Below, piece after piece: positions 18,444 through 27,596 of a stretch of DNA of 64,000 nt. The DNA lies in the NCBI RefSeq assembly GCF_963665445.1, contig NZ_OY762276.1:838001-902000 (forward strand). Reading direction: 5' to 3'. The notes under the pieces were generated by a model. The model made no database searches. It saw only the letters and a list, made by a program, of their open reading frames with translations, and was not told the origin of the DNA. The first letter of the stretch is position 1. The number at the start of each line of letters is the position of its first letter. The position numbers and the translations under genes were made by a program. This DNA comes from an uncultured Desulfobulbus sp. Lineage in GTDB: Bacteria > Desulfobacterota > Desulfobulbia > Desulfobulbales > Desulfobulbaceae.

Positions 18444-19225
18444 AAAATTTCGACGCGCATTCATTCGTAGTTCCCGGAGAAATTCGTTGTTGGTTGTCGA
18501 TCCTGATTCTCACTGTCGTCCTGTTGACCAGTACGGCTCAGGCCGCCGACCTGCTTGATGATGCCAGTTACGAGGATGAAGGCGTGTATACGGTTTCCGA
18601 CCCCATTGAACCGGTCAACCGCGCGATTTTTGTCTTTAACGACAAGCTCTATCTCTGGGTGCTCGATCCGGTGGCAACCGGCTACAGCAAGGTCGTGCCC
18701 AGAGACATTCGAGGCTGTATCGGCAACTTTTTTTATAATCTTTCCGAGCCGGTACGTGCTGGAAACTGCCTGTTGCAGGGGCGGTTTCGCGATAGTGGCC
18801 TCACGATTTCCCGATTTTTGCTCAACTCTATTTTCGGCGTATTCGGTCTTGCCGATCCCGCCTCCCATGAATTCGCCATAGCTCCAGTGTACGCGACCTT
18901 TGGCGAGACGCTTTCGGTGTGGGGAATAGGGGACGGTTTTTATCTCGTTGTCCCGCTCTACGGTCCGTCAACGCTGCGGGATTTCACCGGTTTCGTCGTT
19001 GACAGTGTTGCTGAGACGACCTATTATCCATGGGACGATGACGACAACCTGTTGCCCTATGGTCTGCTTGCCGTCGAATTTCTCAATAAAACGTCCTTGC
19101 ATCTTGGAGAGTATCAGGAGCTGAAATCCTTGAGCTTCGATCCCTATATCGCCCTCCGTAACGGTTATTTCCAAATGCGGAGCAAGCAACGCAACCATCG
19201 TAAGCCCTCTCCAACCAACAATTGA
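18440..19225 (+). CDS. mlaA: MlaA/VacJ-family protein, no visible lipobox
   Basis: A 261-aa MlaA family protein: DPIEPVNRAIFVFNDKLY, the conserved IGNFFYNLSEPV and GLADPAS are all present. MlaA normally is an outer-membrane lipoprotein that removes phospholipid from the outer leaflet. Here the N-terminus (helix about 17-32 ending STAQAAD) looks like an ordinary signal peptide and there is no cysteine at the cleavage region, so it may not be lipidated. Overlap with mlaD shows it belongs to the operon. Confidence 0.92.
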   Translation: MKNFDAHSFVVPGEIRCWLSILILTVVLLTSTAQAADLLDDASYEDEGVYTVSDPIEPVNRAIFVFNDKLYLWVLDPVATGYSKVVPRDIRGCIGNFFYNLSEPVRAGNCLLQGRFRDSGLTISRFLLNSIFGVFGLADPASHEFAIAPVYATFGETLSVWGIGDGFYLVVPLYGPSTLRDFTGFVVDSVAETTYYPWDDDDNLLPYGLLAVEFLNKTSLHLGEYQELKSLSFDPYIALRNGYFQMRSKQRNHRKPSPTNN

Positions 19226-19271
19226 CGCCATCGTCTCCAATCGGCACCGGTGCTTCTCGATTTCCACGATG

Positions 19272-19380
19272 GTCGTTTTCGTAAGAGGGTTCGAATACGA
19301 TGCTTCGAGCTTCGTCACAAGCTGGTTTTACAAGACGTGATTTTCAGGTTTTTGACTTCTGAGGAAGCCATCTTGATGAA
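19272..19380 (+). repeat. Dispersed intergenic repeat, copy C
   Basis: Matches the family over its full length: an imperfect hairpin (GTCGTTTTCG / CGAATACGAT), then GCTTCGAGCTTCGTCA, TTTTACAAGACGTGA and TTGACTTCTGAGGAAGCCATC. It lies inside the mla operon between mlaA and mlaC. Confidence 0.75.
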
Positions 19381-19482
19381 TGCGTCGGCAAAATCGCAAT
19401 TTCACTGCCACGATTATCTCCGACAATGACTCCAATTAACCCTGGCCTGCCCACAGAGCAGAAGACTCTTTTCGGTGTTCCC

Positions 19483-20118
19483 ATGTCTTTTTTATCGCTT
19501 CGGAGAATATTCGTTATTTTCTGTTGTTTGTCCGTCTTGATCCCTTTTCTCCAACCGGTGAGTGTTTCGGCCGCCCCTGATCCAACCGAGCAATTTCGCC
19601 CTTTTATCGACAGGGTGACCTCTCTGCTGGCTGATCCCGAATTGAAAAAGCTCAGCAAAAAAGAGCAGTGCCAGAAAATGATTGGCGTTGTTCGTGAGCG
19701 CTTTGATTTCCGGGAAATGAGCAAGCGCGTTCTTGGGCGTCACTGGCGGTCGCTTTCAGGAGCGGATCAGGAGCAGTTTGAAGAACTTTTCACGCAACTG
19801 CTCCAGTATGCCTATGTGGGCAAAATTGATGAATATTCCGGGCAGAAAGTCAAGTTCACCCAGCAACGGATTCGTGGCGATCGCGCTGAGGTGCAGACGC
19901 AACTTGTCGAAAGAAATCGCACCATTCCTGTTTCCTATATTCTTCAACTGCAGGGCGACCAATGGATGGCCTACGATGTAGTCGTGGAGGGGGTAAGCCT
20001 TATCCGCAACTATATGGAGCAGTTTCAGCAAATCATAGGTAGAGACGGATATGCCACCTTGGTTGAGCAGATTAAAAACAAAATCAATCAACTCGAGCAG
20101 CAGTACAGGCAGACGTGA
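19483..20118 (+). CDS. mlaC: MlaC-family periplasmic phospholipid carrier
   Basis: A 211-aa protein when started at 19483, which gives a clean signal peptide (helix RRIFVIFCCLSVLIPF, cleavage after VSVSAA). The frame continues to an ATG at 19426, but neither start has a strong ribosome site. MlaC features are RFDFREMSKRVLGRHWRSLS and the lipid-binding fold with YDVVVEGVSLIRNYMEQF. It shuttles phospholipid between MlaA and MlaEFD. Repeat copy C separates it from mlaA; no other gene is in that 257-base gap. Confidence 0.9.
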   Translation: MSFLSLRRIFVIFCCLSVLIPFLQPVSVSAAPDPTEQFRPFIDRVTSLLADPELKKLSKKEQCQKMIGVVRERFDFREMSKRVLGRHWRSLSGADQEQFEELFTQLLQYAYVGKIDEYSGQKVKFTQQRIRGDRAEVQTQLVERNRTIPVSYILQLQGDQWMAYDVVVEGVSLIRNYMEQFQQIIGRDGYATLVEQIKNKINQLEQQYRQT

Positions 20119-20289
20119 GTTTTTTTGCCTGTTCGGGCAAGAGAGGGCAGAGAGAAAGTGGTCATTCCGCTGGCCCAAGGTGCATGGCTATACTGTTCTA
20201 ACGTATCGTTTTTCCAGGGGTAAATTCTTGCGTTGCCCCTGCCTGTTCCGTCGTTCTTCTTTCTCTTTCCTGTTTATTCTTCTTTTTTC

Positions 20290-20318
20290 TTGGCTAAATC
20301 ACTTTTTTTTTGTATAAT
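20290..20318 (+). promoter_or_regulatory. Predicted sigma70 promoter for yceD-rpmF-plsX-fab operon
   Basis: TTGGCT (20290-20295), 17-bp spacer, TATAAT (20313-20318). A small inverted repeat (ATTTTCCGTT / AACGGAAAA) overlaps and follows the -10 box at 20317-20337. Confidence 0.65.
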
Positions 20319-20362
20319 TTTCCGTTTCAACGGAAAAATGCTGCCTTGCGTAGGGAGTATCA

Positions 20363-20878
20363 ATGCTCATTCGATTTAATGAAATCTCGCCGTACGGCAG
20401 TCGGATCGAATTCCAGGAAATTCGTCACCTCGCAGATCAACAGGATTTCCTCGTCAACGGCCCCGTCCGTGCCGAATGCAGCCTGGATCGGCAGGGGGAA
20501 TTCAAGGTTGTCCTGCGTGGATGGGTCGAGGTGGAACTGTTGTTGACCTGCGACCGCTGTCTGCGAATGTTTCCTTTTCAGGTGAAGACTGAATTTCAAC
20601 AGTTATTTGCCGTGGAGGCGGACGATTCCTGGCGAGTGAAAGAGCTGGAATCTTCGCCCGCCGATCTCGAGACCGAGATTCTCGATGAGCCGGTGATAGA
20701 TCTTGACGATACCTTACGGCAGCAAGTATATCTAGCGGTTCCTGTGAAAAAACTTTGCCTGGATGGTTGCGCGGGGCTCTGTCTTCAGTGCGGCGCCAAT
20801 CTCAATGAAACAGCCTGTGCCTGCGACAAGACGAAAAAGGACTCTCCCTTTGCCGTACTCGCACAGTTGAAGAAATAA
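20363..20878 (+). CDS. DUF177 protein (YceD-like), upstream of rpmF
   Basis: A 171-aa protein with the DUF177 pattern: a central CDRCLRMF pair and a C-terminal CLDGCAGLCLQCGANLN cluster, followed by a short acidic region. In many bacteria this gene directly precedes rpmF, as here, and is linked to 23S rRNA or ribosome maturation. The ribosome site is AGGGAG. It opens the ribosomal/lipid operon. Confidence 0.88.
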   Translation: MLIRFNEISPYGSRIEFQEIRHLADQQDFLVNGPVRAECSLDRQGEFKVVLRGWVEVELLLTCDRCLRMFPFQVKTEFQQLFAVEADDSWRVKELESSPADLETEILDEPVIDLDDTLRQQVYLAVPVKKLCLDGCAGLCLQCGANLNETACACDKTKKDSPFAVLAQLKK

Positions 20879-21045
20879 CGGTCATGCTTGGAGGATGCTG
20901 TGATCCCGGCATTTTCAGTCTCTTAAGCGTTGATCGGACGAAATGTGATATATCGGCGTTAGTTGTTTGAGGTCATCACGATTGTTAGTTGAATAAATAC
21001 GCTCCCTCCCAGGTCGACAGGTACCGTTTCAGGGGGGAGAAGATT

Positions 21046-21155
21046 GTCGTTCTCGTAAAAAGGCCCGAGAACGACGTTTCGAGCTTCGCAAGTTGCTGAT
21101 TTTCACAATGCGTGACATTCAGGCTTTGACTTTTTACGAAGCCATCAAGATTGAA
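21046..21155 (+). repeat. Dispersed intergenic repeat, copy D (best preserved)
   Basis: The reference copy. A perfect 10-bp hairpin, GTCGTTCTCG (21046-21055) with CGAGAACGAC (21066-21075), is followed by GTTTCGAGCTTCGCAA, CACAATGCGTGACATTCAGG and GACTTTTTACGAAGCCATCA, ending 11 bases before rpmF. The rest of the gap 20879-21045 shows nothing recognisable. Confidence 0.8.
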
Positions 21156-21166
21156 CGGAGGATACC

Positions 21167-21355
21167 ATGGCTTTACCCAAGAGAAGACATTCCTATTCCA
21201 GAACCCATATGCGTCGCGCCCATGATGCGCTAACCAAGCCCAACGTCGGGCAATGTCCCGAGTGCGGCGAGCCGAAAATGCCGCATCGTCTGTGTGGCGG
21301 TTGTGGTATGTACAAAGGCAAGACGGTCATCCGCCTTGAGGAAGAGCTGGATTAA
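21167..21355 (+). CDS. rpmF: 50S ribosomal protein L32
   Basis: A 62-aa protein beginning MALPKRRHSYSRTHMRRAHD, diagnostic for bacterial L32, with a zinc ribbon made of CPECGEPKMPHRLCGGCG (four cysteines). GGAGG lies just upstream, immediately after repeat copy D. L32 next to plsX is a common arrangement. Confidence 0.97.
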   Translation: MALPKRRHSYSRTHMRRAHDALTKPNVGQCPECGEPKMPHRLCGGCGMYKGKTVIRLEEELD

Positions 21356-21367
21356 TTAGGCATTACT

Positions 21368-22372
21368 GTGAAAATAGCCCTTGACGCCATGGGCGGCGAC
21401 CTAGGGCCAGAAATGGCGATTCAGGGGGCTCTTGCCGCGGTCAGCGGCAAGGCCGATCTTCGTGTCATTCTGGTCGGCCCTTCTGACCAATTGCAAAGTC
21501 AACTTTCGGAGTTCGGCCGAGGCCGAAATGATGCATTGAAAAAAATTTCAGTGCATCATGCCTCCGAAGTCATCACCATGCACGACTCACCGGTTGAGGC
21601 CGTGCGCAAGAAGAAAGAATCCACCATCATGGTTGGATTTGATCTGGTAAAAAATGGGGCTGCCGACGCGGTCGTTTCCGCGGGTAACTCCGGGGCGACC
21701 ATGGCTGCCGCCGTCCGCAAGCTCGGTCGCCTTCCCGGGGTCGCCCGTCCGGGCATAGCCAGCTTCTTTCCCACCGTCAAGAAACCGGTCATGTTGATGG
21801 ACATCGGAGCCAATGTCGATTGCCGTCCTCAACACCTGTACCAGTTTGCGGTCATGGCCTCTTCCTGTGTCCGCCTGTTGCAACAGAATCCCAGCCCTCG
21901 CATCGGTCTATTGAGCAACGGGGAGGAGGTCGGCAAGGGCAATGCTTTGGTGAAAGATGCCTTTGAGCTGCTTAGAGGCAGTCGGCTGAACTTTGTCGGC
22001 AACGTCGAAGGCCGGGATGTGTATCGCGGTGATGTCGATGTGGTCGTCTGCGATGGTTTTGTCGGCAACATTTCTTTGAAAATCAGCGAGGGGCTCGCTG
22101 AGGCCGCTATGCAGATGCTGAGAAGGGAAATCATGAAAAAATGGCGGTACAAACTCGGGTACCTGTTGATCCGCGGAGCATTTTCCGGATTTAAAAAACA
22201 GGTCGATTACGCCGAGTATGGGGGCGCGCCTTTGCTCGGTATCGATGGAACCGGAATTATCTGCCACGGTGCCTCAAACGCCCTCGCCATTCGCAATGCA
22301 ATAGAGGTTGCCTCCAACATGGTGCGCAACCGGGTCAATGAGGCGATCATAGCCACTTTGGGCAACAGCTGA
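21368..22372 (+). CDS. plsX: Phosphate acyltransferase
   Basis: A 334-aa PlsX, which makes acyl-phosphate from acyl-ACP for phospholipid synthesis. Family segments are IALDAMGGDLGPE, VSAGNSGATMAAA, LMDIGANVDCRPQHL, LLSNGEEVGKGN and CDGFVGNISLKISEG. The start is GTG at 21368, 12 bases after rpmF, with only a weak AGG ribosome site. The 234-base gap to fabH holds an 8-bp perfect hairpin (22452-22472) without a T-run and no gene. Confidence 0.96.
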   Translation: MKIALDAMGGDLGPEMAIQGALAAVSGKADLRVILVGPSDQLQSQLSEFGRGRNDALKKISVHHASEVITMHDSPVEAVRKKKESTIMVGFDLVKNGAADAVVSAGNSGATMAAAVRKLGRLPGVARPGIASFFPTVKKPVMLMDIGANVDCRPQHLYQFAVMASSCVRLLQQNPSPRIGLLSNGEEVGKGNALVKDAFELLRGSRLNFVGNVEGRDVYRGDVDVVVCDGFVGNISLKISEGLAEAAMQMLRREIMKKWRYKLGYLLIRGAFSGFKKQVDYAEYGGAPLLGIDGTGIICHGASNALAIRNAIEVASNMVRNRVNEAIIATLGNS

Positions 22373-22451
22373 TTGGGTGAGAACGTTTTATCCGCCATCG
22401 GTTACCCTGCCTGCCAGTGGAGTGACTTTTGGTGAAAAGGTGAATGTCTCG

Positions 22452-22472
22452 TTCCCGAAACCTCTTCGGGAA
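22452..22472. other. Perfect 8-bp hairpin in plsX-fabH gap
   Basis: TTCCCGAA (22452-22459) and TTCGGGAA (22465-22472) with a 5-nt loop. No poly-T follows, so it is more likely an mRNA processing or stability element than a terminator. Confidence 0.45.
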
Positions 22473-22606
22473 GGATTCGAGTCAACACTCGTGCTCCCTT
22501 TGCAATCGAGAATTTCGTCTCATACCCTTAAAATTTCTGATTCGCAGAAAGTCGGGCCGCGGTTTGCTGCTATGCACCACTTTCTTGTACGATATAAAGG
22601 TTGTTC

Positions 22607-23584
22607 ATGAGTAAAGCTGTAATACTAGGCACCGGGTCCTGTCTGCCCAAACGCGCGGTGACAAACGTCGATCTCGAGCAGGTTGTCGAGACCTCCGACC
22701 AATGGATCACGAGCCGTACCGGAATCAAGAGTCGTCATATTGCCGGCCGTGGAGAGCAGAATTATCAGTTGTCGACCAAGGCTGCCCGGCGGGCCCTTTC
22801 GACCACCGGGATCGATCCCGAGGAACTGGATTTGATTGTTGTGGCCACGCTTTCGCCCCACATGATCATGCCGTCCACGGCCTGCTTTGTTCAGGCGGAA
22901 CTTGGCGCAGTCAACGCCTTTGCCTATGACATCAATGCTGCCTGCGCCGGATTTACCTACGGGCTCGACCTGGCAAGCCAGTATATTCAGAATCGTCCGG
23001 ACATGAAGATTCTGCTCATCGGCGCAGAAACCCTCTCTGCCCGTGTCAACTGGCAGGATCGCAACACCTGTGTCCTTTTTGGCGATGGCGCCGGTGCCGT
23101 CGTACTGACAGGGGCAAGCGACGGGCGCGGCATAATCGGCAGTCAACTGCATTCCGACGGCAGCCTGTGGCACCTCCTGTGTATGGACAGTCCTGAAAGC
23201 CAAAATCCTGATCTTCGTTTTGATGAATGGGTTGGACCGCAAATCCGCATGAACGGCAGCGAAATTTTCAAGCATGCCGTCCGCATGATGGAAGGTGCGG
23301 TCAACACTTTGTTGAGAAAACATGGTCTGAGCATCGATGATGTCAACATCATGATCCCGCATCAGGCCAACATCCGTATTCTCAACAACCTGCGGGATCG
23401 TCTCGGTATAGCTGAGGAAAAGGTGTTCATCAACCTCAGCAAATACGGCAACACCTCGGCAGCCAGCATTCCCATCGCCCTTGATGAGGCGCATCGTGAA
23501 GGCCGGCTGCACCGCGGCGATCTTGTTTTACTGTGTACTTTCGGCGGTGGCCTCACCTGGGGTTCTCTGCTTTTGCGCTGGTAA
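22607..23584 (+). CDS. fabH: Beta-ketoacyl-ACP synthase III
   Basis: A 325-aa FabH that condenses acetyl-CoA (or another primer) with malonyl-ACP to start fatty acid synthesis. The catalytic triad is visible: Cys113 (NAACAGF), His in MIPHQANIRI and Asn in KYGNTSAASIP. The ATG at 22607 is preferred over a TTG six bases upstream. Typical N-terminal SDQWITSRTGI is present. It precedes an acyl-CoA dehydrogenase rather than the usual fabD. Confidence 0.96.
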   Translation: MSKAVILGTGSCLPKRAVTNVDLEQVVETSDQWITSRTGIKSRHIAGRGEQNYQLSTKAARRALSTTGIDPEELDLIVVATLSPHMIMPSTACFVQAELGAVNAFAYDINAACAGFTYGLDLASQYIQNRPDMKILLIGAETLSARVNWQDRNTCVLFGDGAGAVVLTGASDGRGIIGSQLHSDGSLWHLLCMDSPESQNPDLRFDEWVGPQIRMNGSEIFKHAVRMMEGAVNTLLRKHGLSIDDVNIMIPHQANIRILNNLRDRLGIAEEKVFINLSKYGNTSAASIPIALDEAHREGRLHRGDLVLLCTFGGGLTWGSLLLRW

Positions 23585-23604
23585 GAGACGTAAGGAGAGT
23601 ATTT

Positions 23605-24753
23605 GTGGATTACTTTTTCACTGAACAGCAACAGATGATCATTGACACCGCTCGGGAGATCACCAACGAGAAGATCATTCCAGTACGAGCGGAACTGGAC
23701 GAAAAAAACCAGTTTCCCCGGGAAATCCTCCAAGACATGGCCAAGGCCGATCTTTTCAGTATCTTTGTCCCTGAAGAGTACGGCGGATTTGGCGGAGGCT
23801 GTTTTGAAATCGTTCTCGCCATGGAGGAACTAGCCCGCGGCTGTGTCGGTGTGGCAACGAGCTTTGCCGCAAGTGCCTTGGGTATCTTTCCGGTTCTGAT
23901 TGCCGGCAGTGAAGAGCAAAAACAGAAATACATGCCCGATATTGCCAGCGGCAAGCGTTGGGCCGCTTTTGGCCTGACCGAGGCCAACGCCGGCAGCGAT
24001 GCCTCCGGGATCCGCACCACCGCTGTCCAGGATGGCGATGAGTGGGTGCTCAACGGCACCAAGCAGTGGATCACCAACGGTGGGGAGTCCGAGATCTATT
24101 CCATCGTCGCGATGACCGATCCCAAGAAGGGCGCGCGCGGTGCTTCGATCTTCATCGTCGAGGATGGCGATCCCGGTTTCTCCTACGGCAAGAAGGAGGA
24201 CAAGATGGGCATTCGTTCGTCCTCAACCCGTGAGTTGATTCTCAAAGACTGTCGTATTCCGGCGGATCGGTTGGTCGGCCGTCGTGGAACCGGGTTCATC
24301 ACCGTGATGAAAACTCTGGACATGTCACGGCCGGGCATTGCCTCGCTGGGTGTCGGACTTGCCCAGGCAGCGCTCGATGAAGCGGTCATCTACGCCAAAC
24401 AGCGCAATCAGTTCGGCAAGCCGATCATCTCTTTTCAGGCGGTGCAGCACATGTTGGCCGACATGGCCATTCAGGTGGAGGCCGCCCGCGCCCTGGTCTA
24501 TGGGGCAGCCAAGCATATCGATGCCCATCCCAAGGATATGTCCAAGGTTTCCTCCATGTGCAAGGTGTTTGCAACCGACATGGCCATGAAGGTGACCACC
24601 GATGCGGTTCAGGTCATGGGCGGCTACGGTTACATGAAAGAATATCCGGTCGAGAAGATGATGCGCGATGCCAAGATCCTCCAGATCTATGAGGGGACCA
24701 ACCAGATTCAGCGCAACGTTGTCGGCCAGGAACTCAACAAAGAATACTCCTGA
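23605..24753 (+). CDS. Acyl-CoA dehydrogenase family protein
   Basis: A 382-aa flavoprotein of normal length for short-chain acyl-CoA dehydrogenases. It has GLTEANAGSDASGIRT and KQWITNGGESEIY (FAD binding), RNQFGKPI, and the C-terminal MGGYGYMKEYPVEKMMRDAK with a likely catalytic Glu in QIYEGTNQIQ. Start is GTG at 23605 with AAGGAG 7 bases upstream; the frame runs further upstream but only over fabH. It uses the EtfBA pair encoded directly downstream as electron partner. Its position inside a fatty-acid synthesis operon raises the possibility that it works in the enoyl-reducing direction. Confidence 0.93.
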   Translation: MDYFFTEQQQMIIDTAREITNEKIIPVRAELDEKNQFPREILQDMAKADLFSIFVPEEYGGFGGGCFEIVLAMEELARGCVGVATSFAASALGIFPVLIAGSEEQKQKYMPDIASGKRWAAFGLTEANAGSDASGIRTTAVQDGDEWVLNGTKQWITNGGESEIYSIVAMTDPKKGARGASIFIVEDGDPGFSYGKKEDKMGIRSSSTRELILKDCRIPADRLVGRRGTGFITVMKTLDMSRPGIASLGVGLAQAALDEAVIYAKQRNQFGKPIISFQAVQHMLADMAIQVEAARALVYGAAKHIDAHPKDMSKVSSMCKVFATDMAMKVTTDAVQVMGGYGYMKEYPVEKMMRDAKILQIYEGTNQIQRNVVGQELNKEYS

Positions 24754-24767
24754 TAGGCGGGATTTCC

Positions 24768-25547
24768 ATGCAGATCATTGTCTGTGTCAAGCAGGTCCCG
24801 GATGCCAAAGATGTCCGTCTGGACCCAAAAACCAACACCCTGGCCCGTGAAGGGGTTGAGTCGATCATGAACCCCTACGACCGGCACGCGCTTGAAGAGG
24901 CTGTCGCGATCAAAGAGCAGATCGGCGGAACCGTGACCGTGCTTACCATGGGCCCGCCCCAGGCTGAGGCGGTGTTGCGGGAGGCAATCTCCTGCGGGGC
25001 CGATGATGCGGTCCTGGTTTCCGATCGCGCCTTTGCCGGGGCCGATACCTGGGCCACCTCCTACACCCTGTCCATGGCGATCAAAGCCCTTGGACCGAGC
25101 GATCTCGTTCTCTGCGGCAAGCAGGCCATCGACGGCGATACCGCCCAGGTCGGGCCGGGACTCGCCCATCGGTTGCAGGTCCCCTTTGTCACCTGTGTGC
25201 AGAAAACCCGTTCTGTTGATGCCGAGAGTATCGAGGTCGAACGGATGATGGATGACGGTTTTGATGTTGTCCGCTTGCCTCTGCCGGCGTTGATGACAGT
25301 TGTCAAGGACATCAACGAGCCTCGGGTCGCCTCGCTGAAAGGCAAAATGAAGGCCAAGAAGGCGGAGATCAAAAATCTCTCGGCCTCCGATATCGGTGCG
25401 GATCCCCAATGCATTGGTTTGGCCGGTTCTCCCACCCAGGTGGTGCGCGTCTTTTCTCCAGAACCGCGCGGCGAACGCCAGGTGTTTGCTGGCAGTGTCG
25501 AAGAACAGGTCGATCAGTTGGTCCAGTGCCTCAAGGTCCACCTGTAA
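24768..25547 (+). CDS. etfB: Electron transfer flavoprotein, beta subunit
   Basis: A 259-aa EtfB. Signatures are IVCVKQVPDAKDVRLDP, NPYDRHALEEAV, LTMGPPQAEAVLREAISCGADDAVLVSD and LCGKQAIDGDTAQVGP. It pairs with EtfA to carry electrons to or from the acyl-CoA dehydrogenase. Length and the NPYDRHALE region also fit bifurcating-type EtfB proteins, but that class cannot be confirmed by eye. Confidence 0.95.
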   Translation: MQIIVCVKQVPDAKDVRLDPKTNTLAREGVESIMNPYDRHALEEAVAIKEQIGGTVTVLTMGPPQAEAVLREAISCGADDAVLVSDRAFAGADTWATSYTLSMAIKALGPSDLVLCGKQAIDGDTAQVGPGLAHRLQVPFVTCVQKTRSVDAESIEVERMMDDGFDVVRLPLPALMTVVKDINEPRVASLKGKMKAKKAEIKNLSASDIGADPQCIGLAGSPTQVVRVFSPEPRGERQVFAGSVEEQVDQLVQCLKVHL

Positions 25548-25582
25548 ATCGCATCTTTCAACAGAAGAATCGGAACCTCTCT

Positions 25583-26773
25583 ATGCTGATCATCGATTGT
25601 GAGCTCTGCACCGCCTGCGGCATCTGTGAAGGCAGTTGTGCTTTTGGAGCTATCAGTGTTCAAGGCGACTGCGCCGTTGTCAATGAATCGTGTACCCTTT
25701 GCGGAGCCTGTGTCGAGAATTGCCCGGTAGGGGCCCTGCGCATCGAAATTGCAGAAAAACGGACCCAGGATGATCTCCAGGATTATCAAGGGATCATGGT
25801 TTTTGCCGAATATCGCCATGGCAAGATCGCGCCGGTCAGCTTCGAGTTGCTTGGTATCGGCCGTAAACTGGCCGATCAGCGCGGGGTCGCCCTCAGCGTG
25901 GTTGTGCTGGGTGGTGCCGTCCGCCAGTACGCCGGCGACCTGATTGCTGCCGGTGCGGATCTCGTTTTGTTCGCCGAGAATCCCGCACTGGAACAGTTCC
26001 GCGAGGATGTCTACGCAACAATTCTCGAGCAGGTCATCCGGGAGTACAAGCCGGAAGTCGTCCTCGCCGGGGCAACCGCCATTGGCCGCTCGGTGATCCC
26101 CTATGTGGCGACAGCCATCGATGCCGGGTTGACCGCAGACTGCACCCATCTGGAAATTCGCGAATCCGACGGTATGCTCCTCCAGACCCGGCCTGCTTTT
26201 GGCGGCAATATCATGGCGACCATTGAGTGTCCTAACACCCGGCCGCAGATGGCCACGGTCCGTCCCAAGGTGATGGCACCCGCTGTCCCCGATCCGTCCC
26301 GTAAGGGAGAGGCCATCGAAATTTCAATTGCCGAAGGCGGACTCGCCTCCAAACTTGAAGTTGTTGATTCCGTGGTCAACACCGAGGATCAGGTCAACAT
26401 TCAAGAGGTCGAGGCACTGGTGGCCGGTGGACGCGGACTTGATTCCGCCAAGGGTTTTGGCCTGTTGCGCGAACTGGCAGCTGAACTCAACGGGACGGTC
26501 GCCGCATCGCGGGCCGCGGTCGATGCGGGCTGGATCCCCTATCCGCATCAGGTCGGGCAGACCGGCAAAACAGTCAATCCCAAGCTGTATATCGCCTGTG
26601 GCATTTCCGGAGCTGTTCAGCATGCGGTCGGCATGCAGTCCGCTGAGGTGGTGGTTGCCATCAATCGCGACAAGGATGCCCCGATTTTCGATATCGCCAC
26701 CTATGGCATCGTCGGCGACCTCTACGAGGTTGTTCCCCAACTGATCAAACGGTTGCAGGAGGTGAAAAAATGA
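25583..26773 (+). CDS. etfA: EtfA with N-terminal 2[4Fe-4S] ferredoxin domain
   Basis: A 396-aa EtfA, longer than the usual ~320 aa. The first ~60 residues form a bacterial ferredoxin with two clusters: Cys9-Cys12-Cys15-Cys19 and Cys37-Cys40-Cys43-Cys47 (CTLCGACVENCPVGAL). The rest is EtfA with the C-terminal FAD motif (RAAVDAGWIPYPHQVGQTGKTV and LYIACGISGAVQH). Ferredoxin-fused EtfA proteins are known from bifurcating or confurcating enzymes such as caffeyl-CoA reductase and lactate dehydrogenase complexes. The ATG at 25583 begins exactly at the ferredoxin domain. Confidence 0.93.
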   Translation: MLIIDCELCTACGICEGSCAFGAISVQGDCAVVNESCTLCGACVENCPVGALRIEIAEKRTQDDLQDYQGIMVFAEYRHGKIAPVSFELLGIGRKLADQRGVALSVVVLGGAVRQYAGDLIAAGADLVLFAENPALEQFREDVYATILEQVIREYKPEVVLAGATAIGRSVIPYVATAIDAGLTADCTHLEIRESDGMLLQTRPAFGGNIMATIECPNTRPQMATVRPKVMAPAVPDPSRKGEAIEISIAEGGLASKLEVVDSVVNTEDQVNIQEVEALVAGGRGLDSAKGFGLLRELAAELNGTVAASRAAVDAGWIPYPHQVGQTGKTVNPKLYIACGISGAVQHAVGMQSAEVVVAINRDKDAPIFDIATYGIVGDLYEVVPQLIKRLQEVKK

Positions 26774-27519
26774 TGCTTGAAAAGATGGTCGCTTTGGTGA
26801 CCGGCGGCAGTCGCGGCATTGGTCGCGCCATCTGCCAAAGGCTGGCCTCCATGGGCGCCACTGTCGGTATAAATTACGTTTCCAATCCAACTGCGGCGGA
26901 GGCGACCCTGGCGCAGATCGAGGCCGCCGGCGGCAAAGGCTTCACGGTTCGCTTTGATGTCGCCGAGAGCGGTGCGGTTCAGGACAGCATAAAAGAGATT
27001 ATTTCGACATACGGCCAGATCGATATTCTGGTCAACAATGCGGGGATCACCCGCGACGGCTTGATGGCACGCATGAAAGACGAGGACTGGGACAGCGTGC
27101 TTGATACCAATCTGAAGGGTGCGTTTCTCTGCAGCAAGGCAGTGATGCGCACCATGATGAAAAAACGGTGGGGGCGAATCATCAACGTTTCGTCGGTGGT
27201 TGGATTTGTCGGCAACAGCGGCCAGGTAAATTATGGGGCTGCTAAGGCCGGTCTGGTGGGTCTGACCAAATCCATGGCCAGAGAGCTTGCAGGACGCAAT
27301 ATCACCGTCAACTGTATTGCTCCCGGGTATATCGTTACCGATATGACCGACGGCCTCACCGAAGATGTCCAGGAGGCACTCAAGGCGCAGATACCCATGG
27401 GTATTCTTGGCACCCCGGAAGACGTTGCCGGGTCGGTGGCCTTCCTGACGTCGCCTGACAGTAACTACATTACTGGTCAGACACTGCATGTCAATGGCGG
27501 GATGTACATGGGCCAATGA
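26770..27519 (+). CDS. fabG: 3-oxoacyl-ACP reductase
   Basis: A 249-aa short-chain dehydrogenase. It has the NADPH-binding [15 protein letters not shown] at about 90, the catalytic Ser/Tyr/Lys ([21 protein letters not shown]) and a C-terminal [16 protein letters not shown]. It reduces 3-oxoacyl-ACP. A strong ribosome site (AGGAGG) overlaps the end of etfA and the start overlaps the etfA stop, so it is in the same operon. Confidence 0.96.
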   Translation: MMLEKMVALVTGGSRGIGRAICQRLASMGATVGINYVSNPTAAEATLAQIEAAGGKGFTVRFDVAESGAVQDSIKEIISTYGQIDILVNNAGITRDGLMARMKDEDWDSVLDTNLKGAFLCSKAVMRTMMKKRWGRIINVSSVVGFVGNSGQVNYGAAKAGLVGLTKSMARELAGRNITVNCIAPGYIVTDMTDGLTEDVQEALKAQIPMGILGTPEDVAGSVAFLTSPDSNYITGQTLHVNGGMYMGQ

Positions 27520-27596
27520 TGCAGCATGCCGGAATAAAAGTCGTTCCGGCATCGGTTGAACACAACAACAACAAAACTATTTTGAGGAGAATAACA

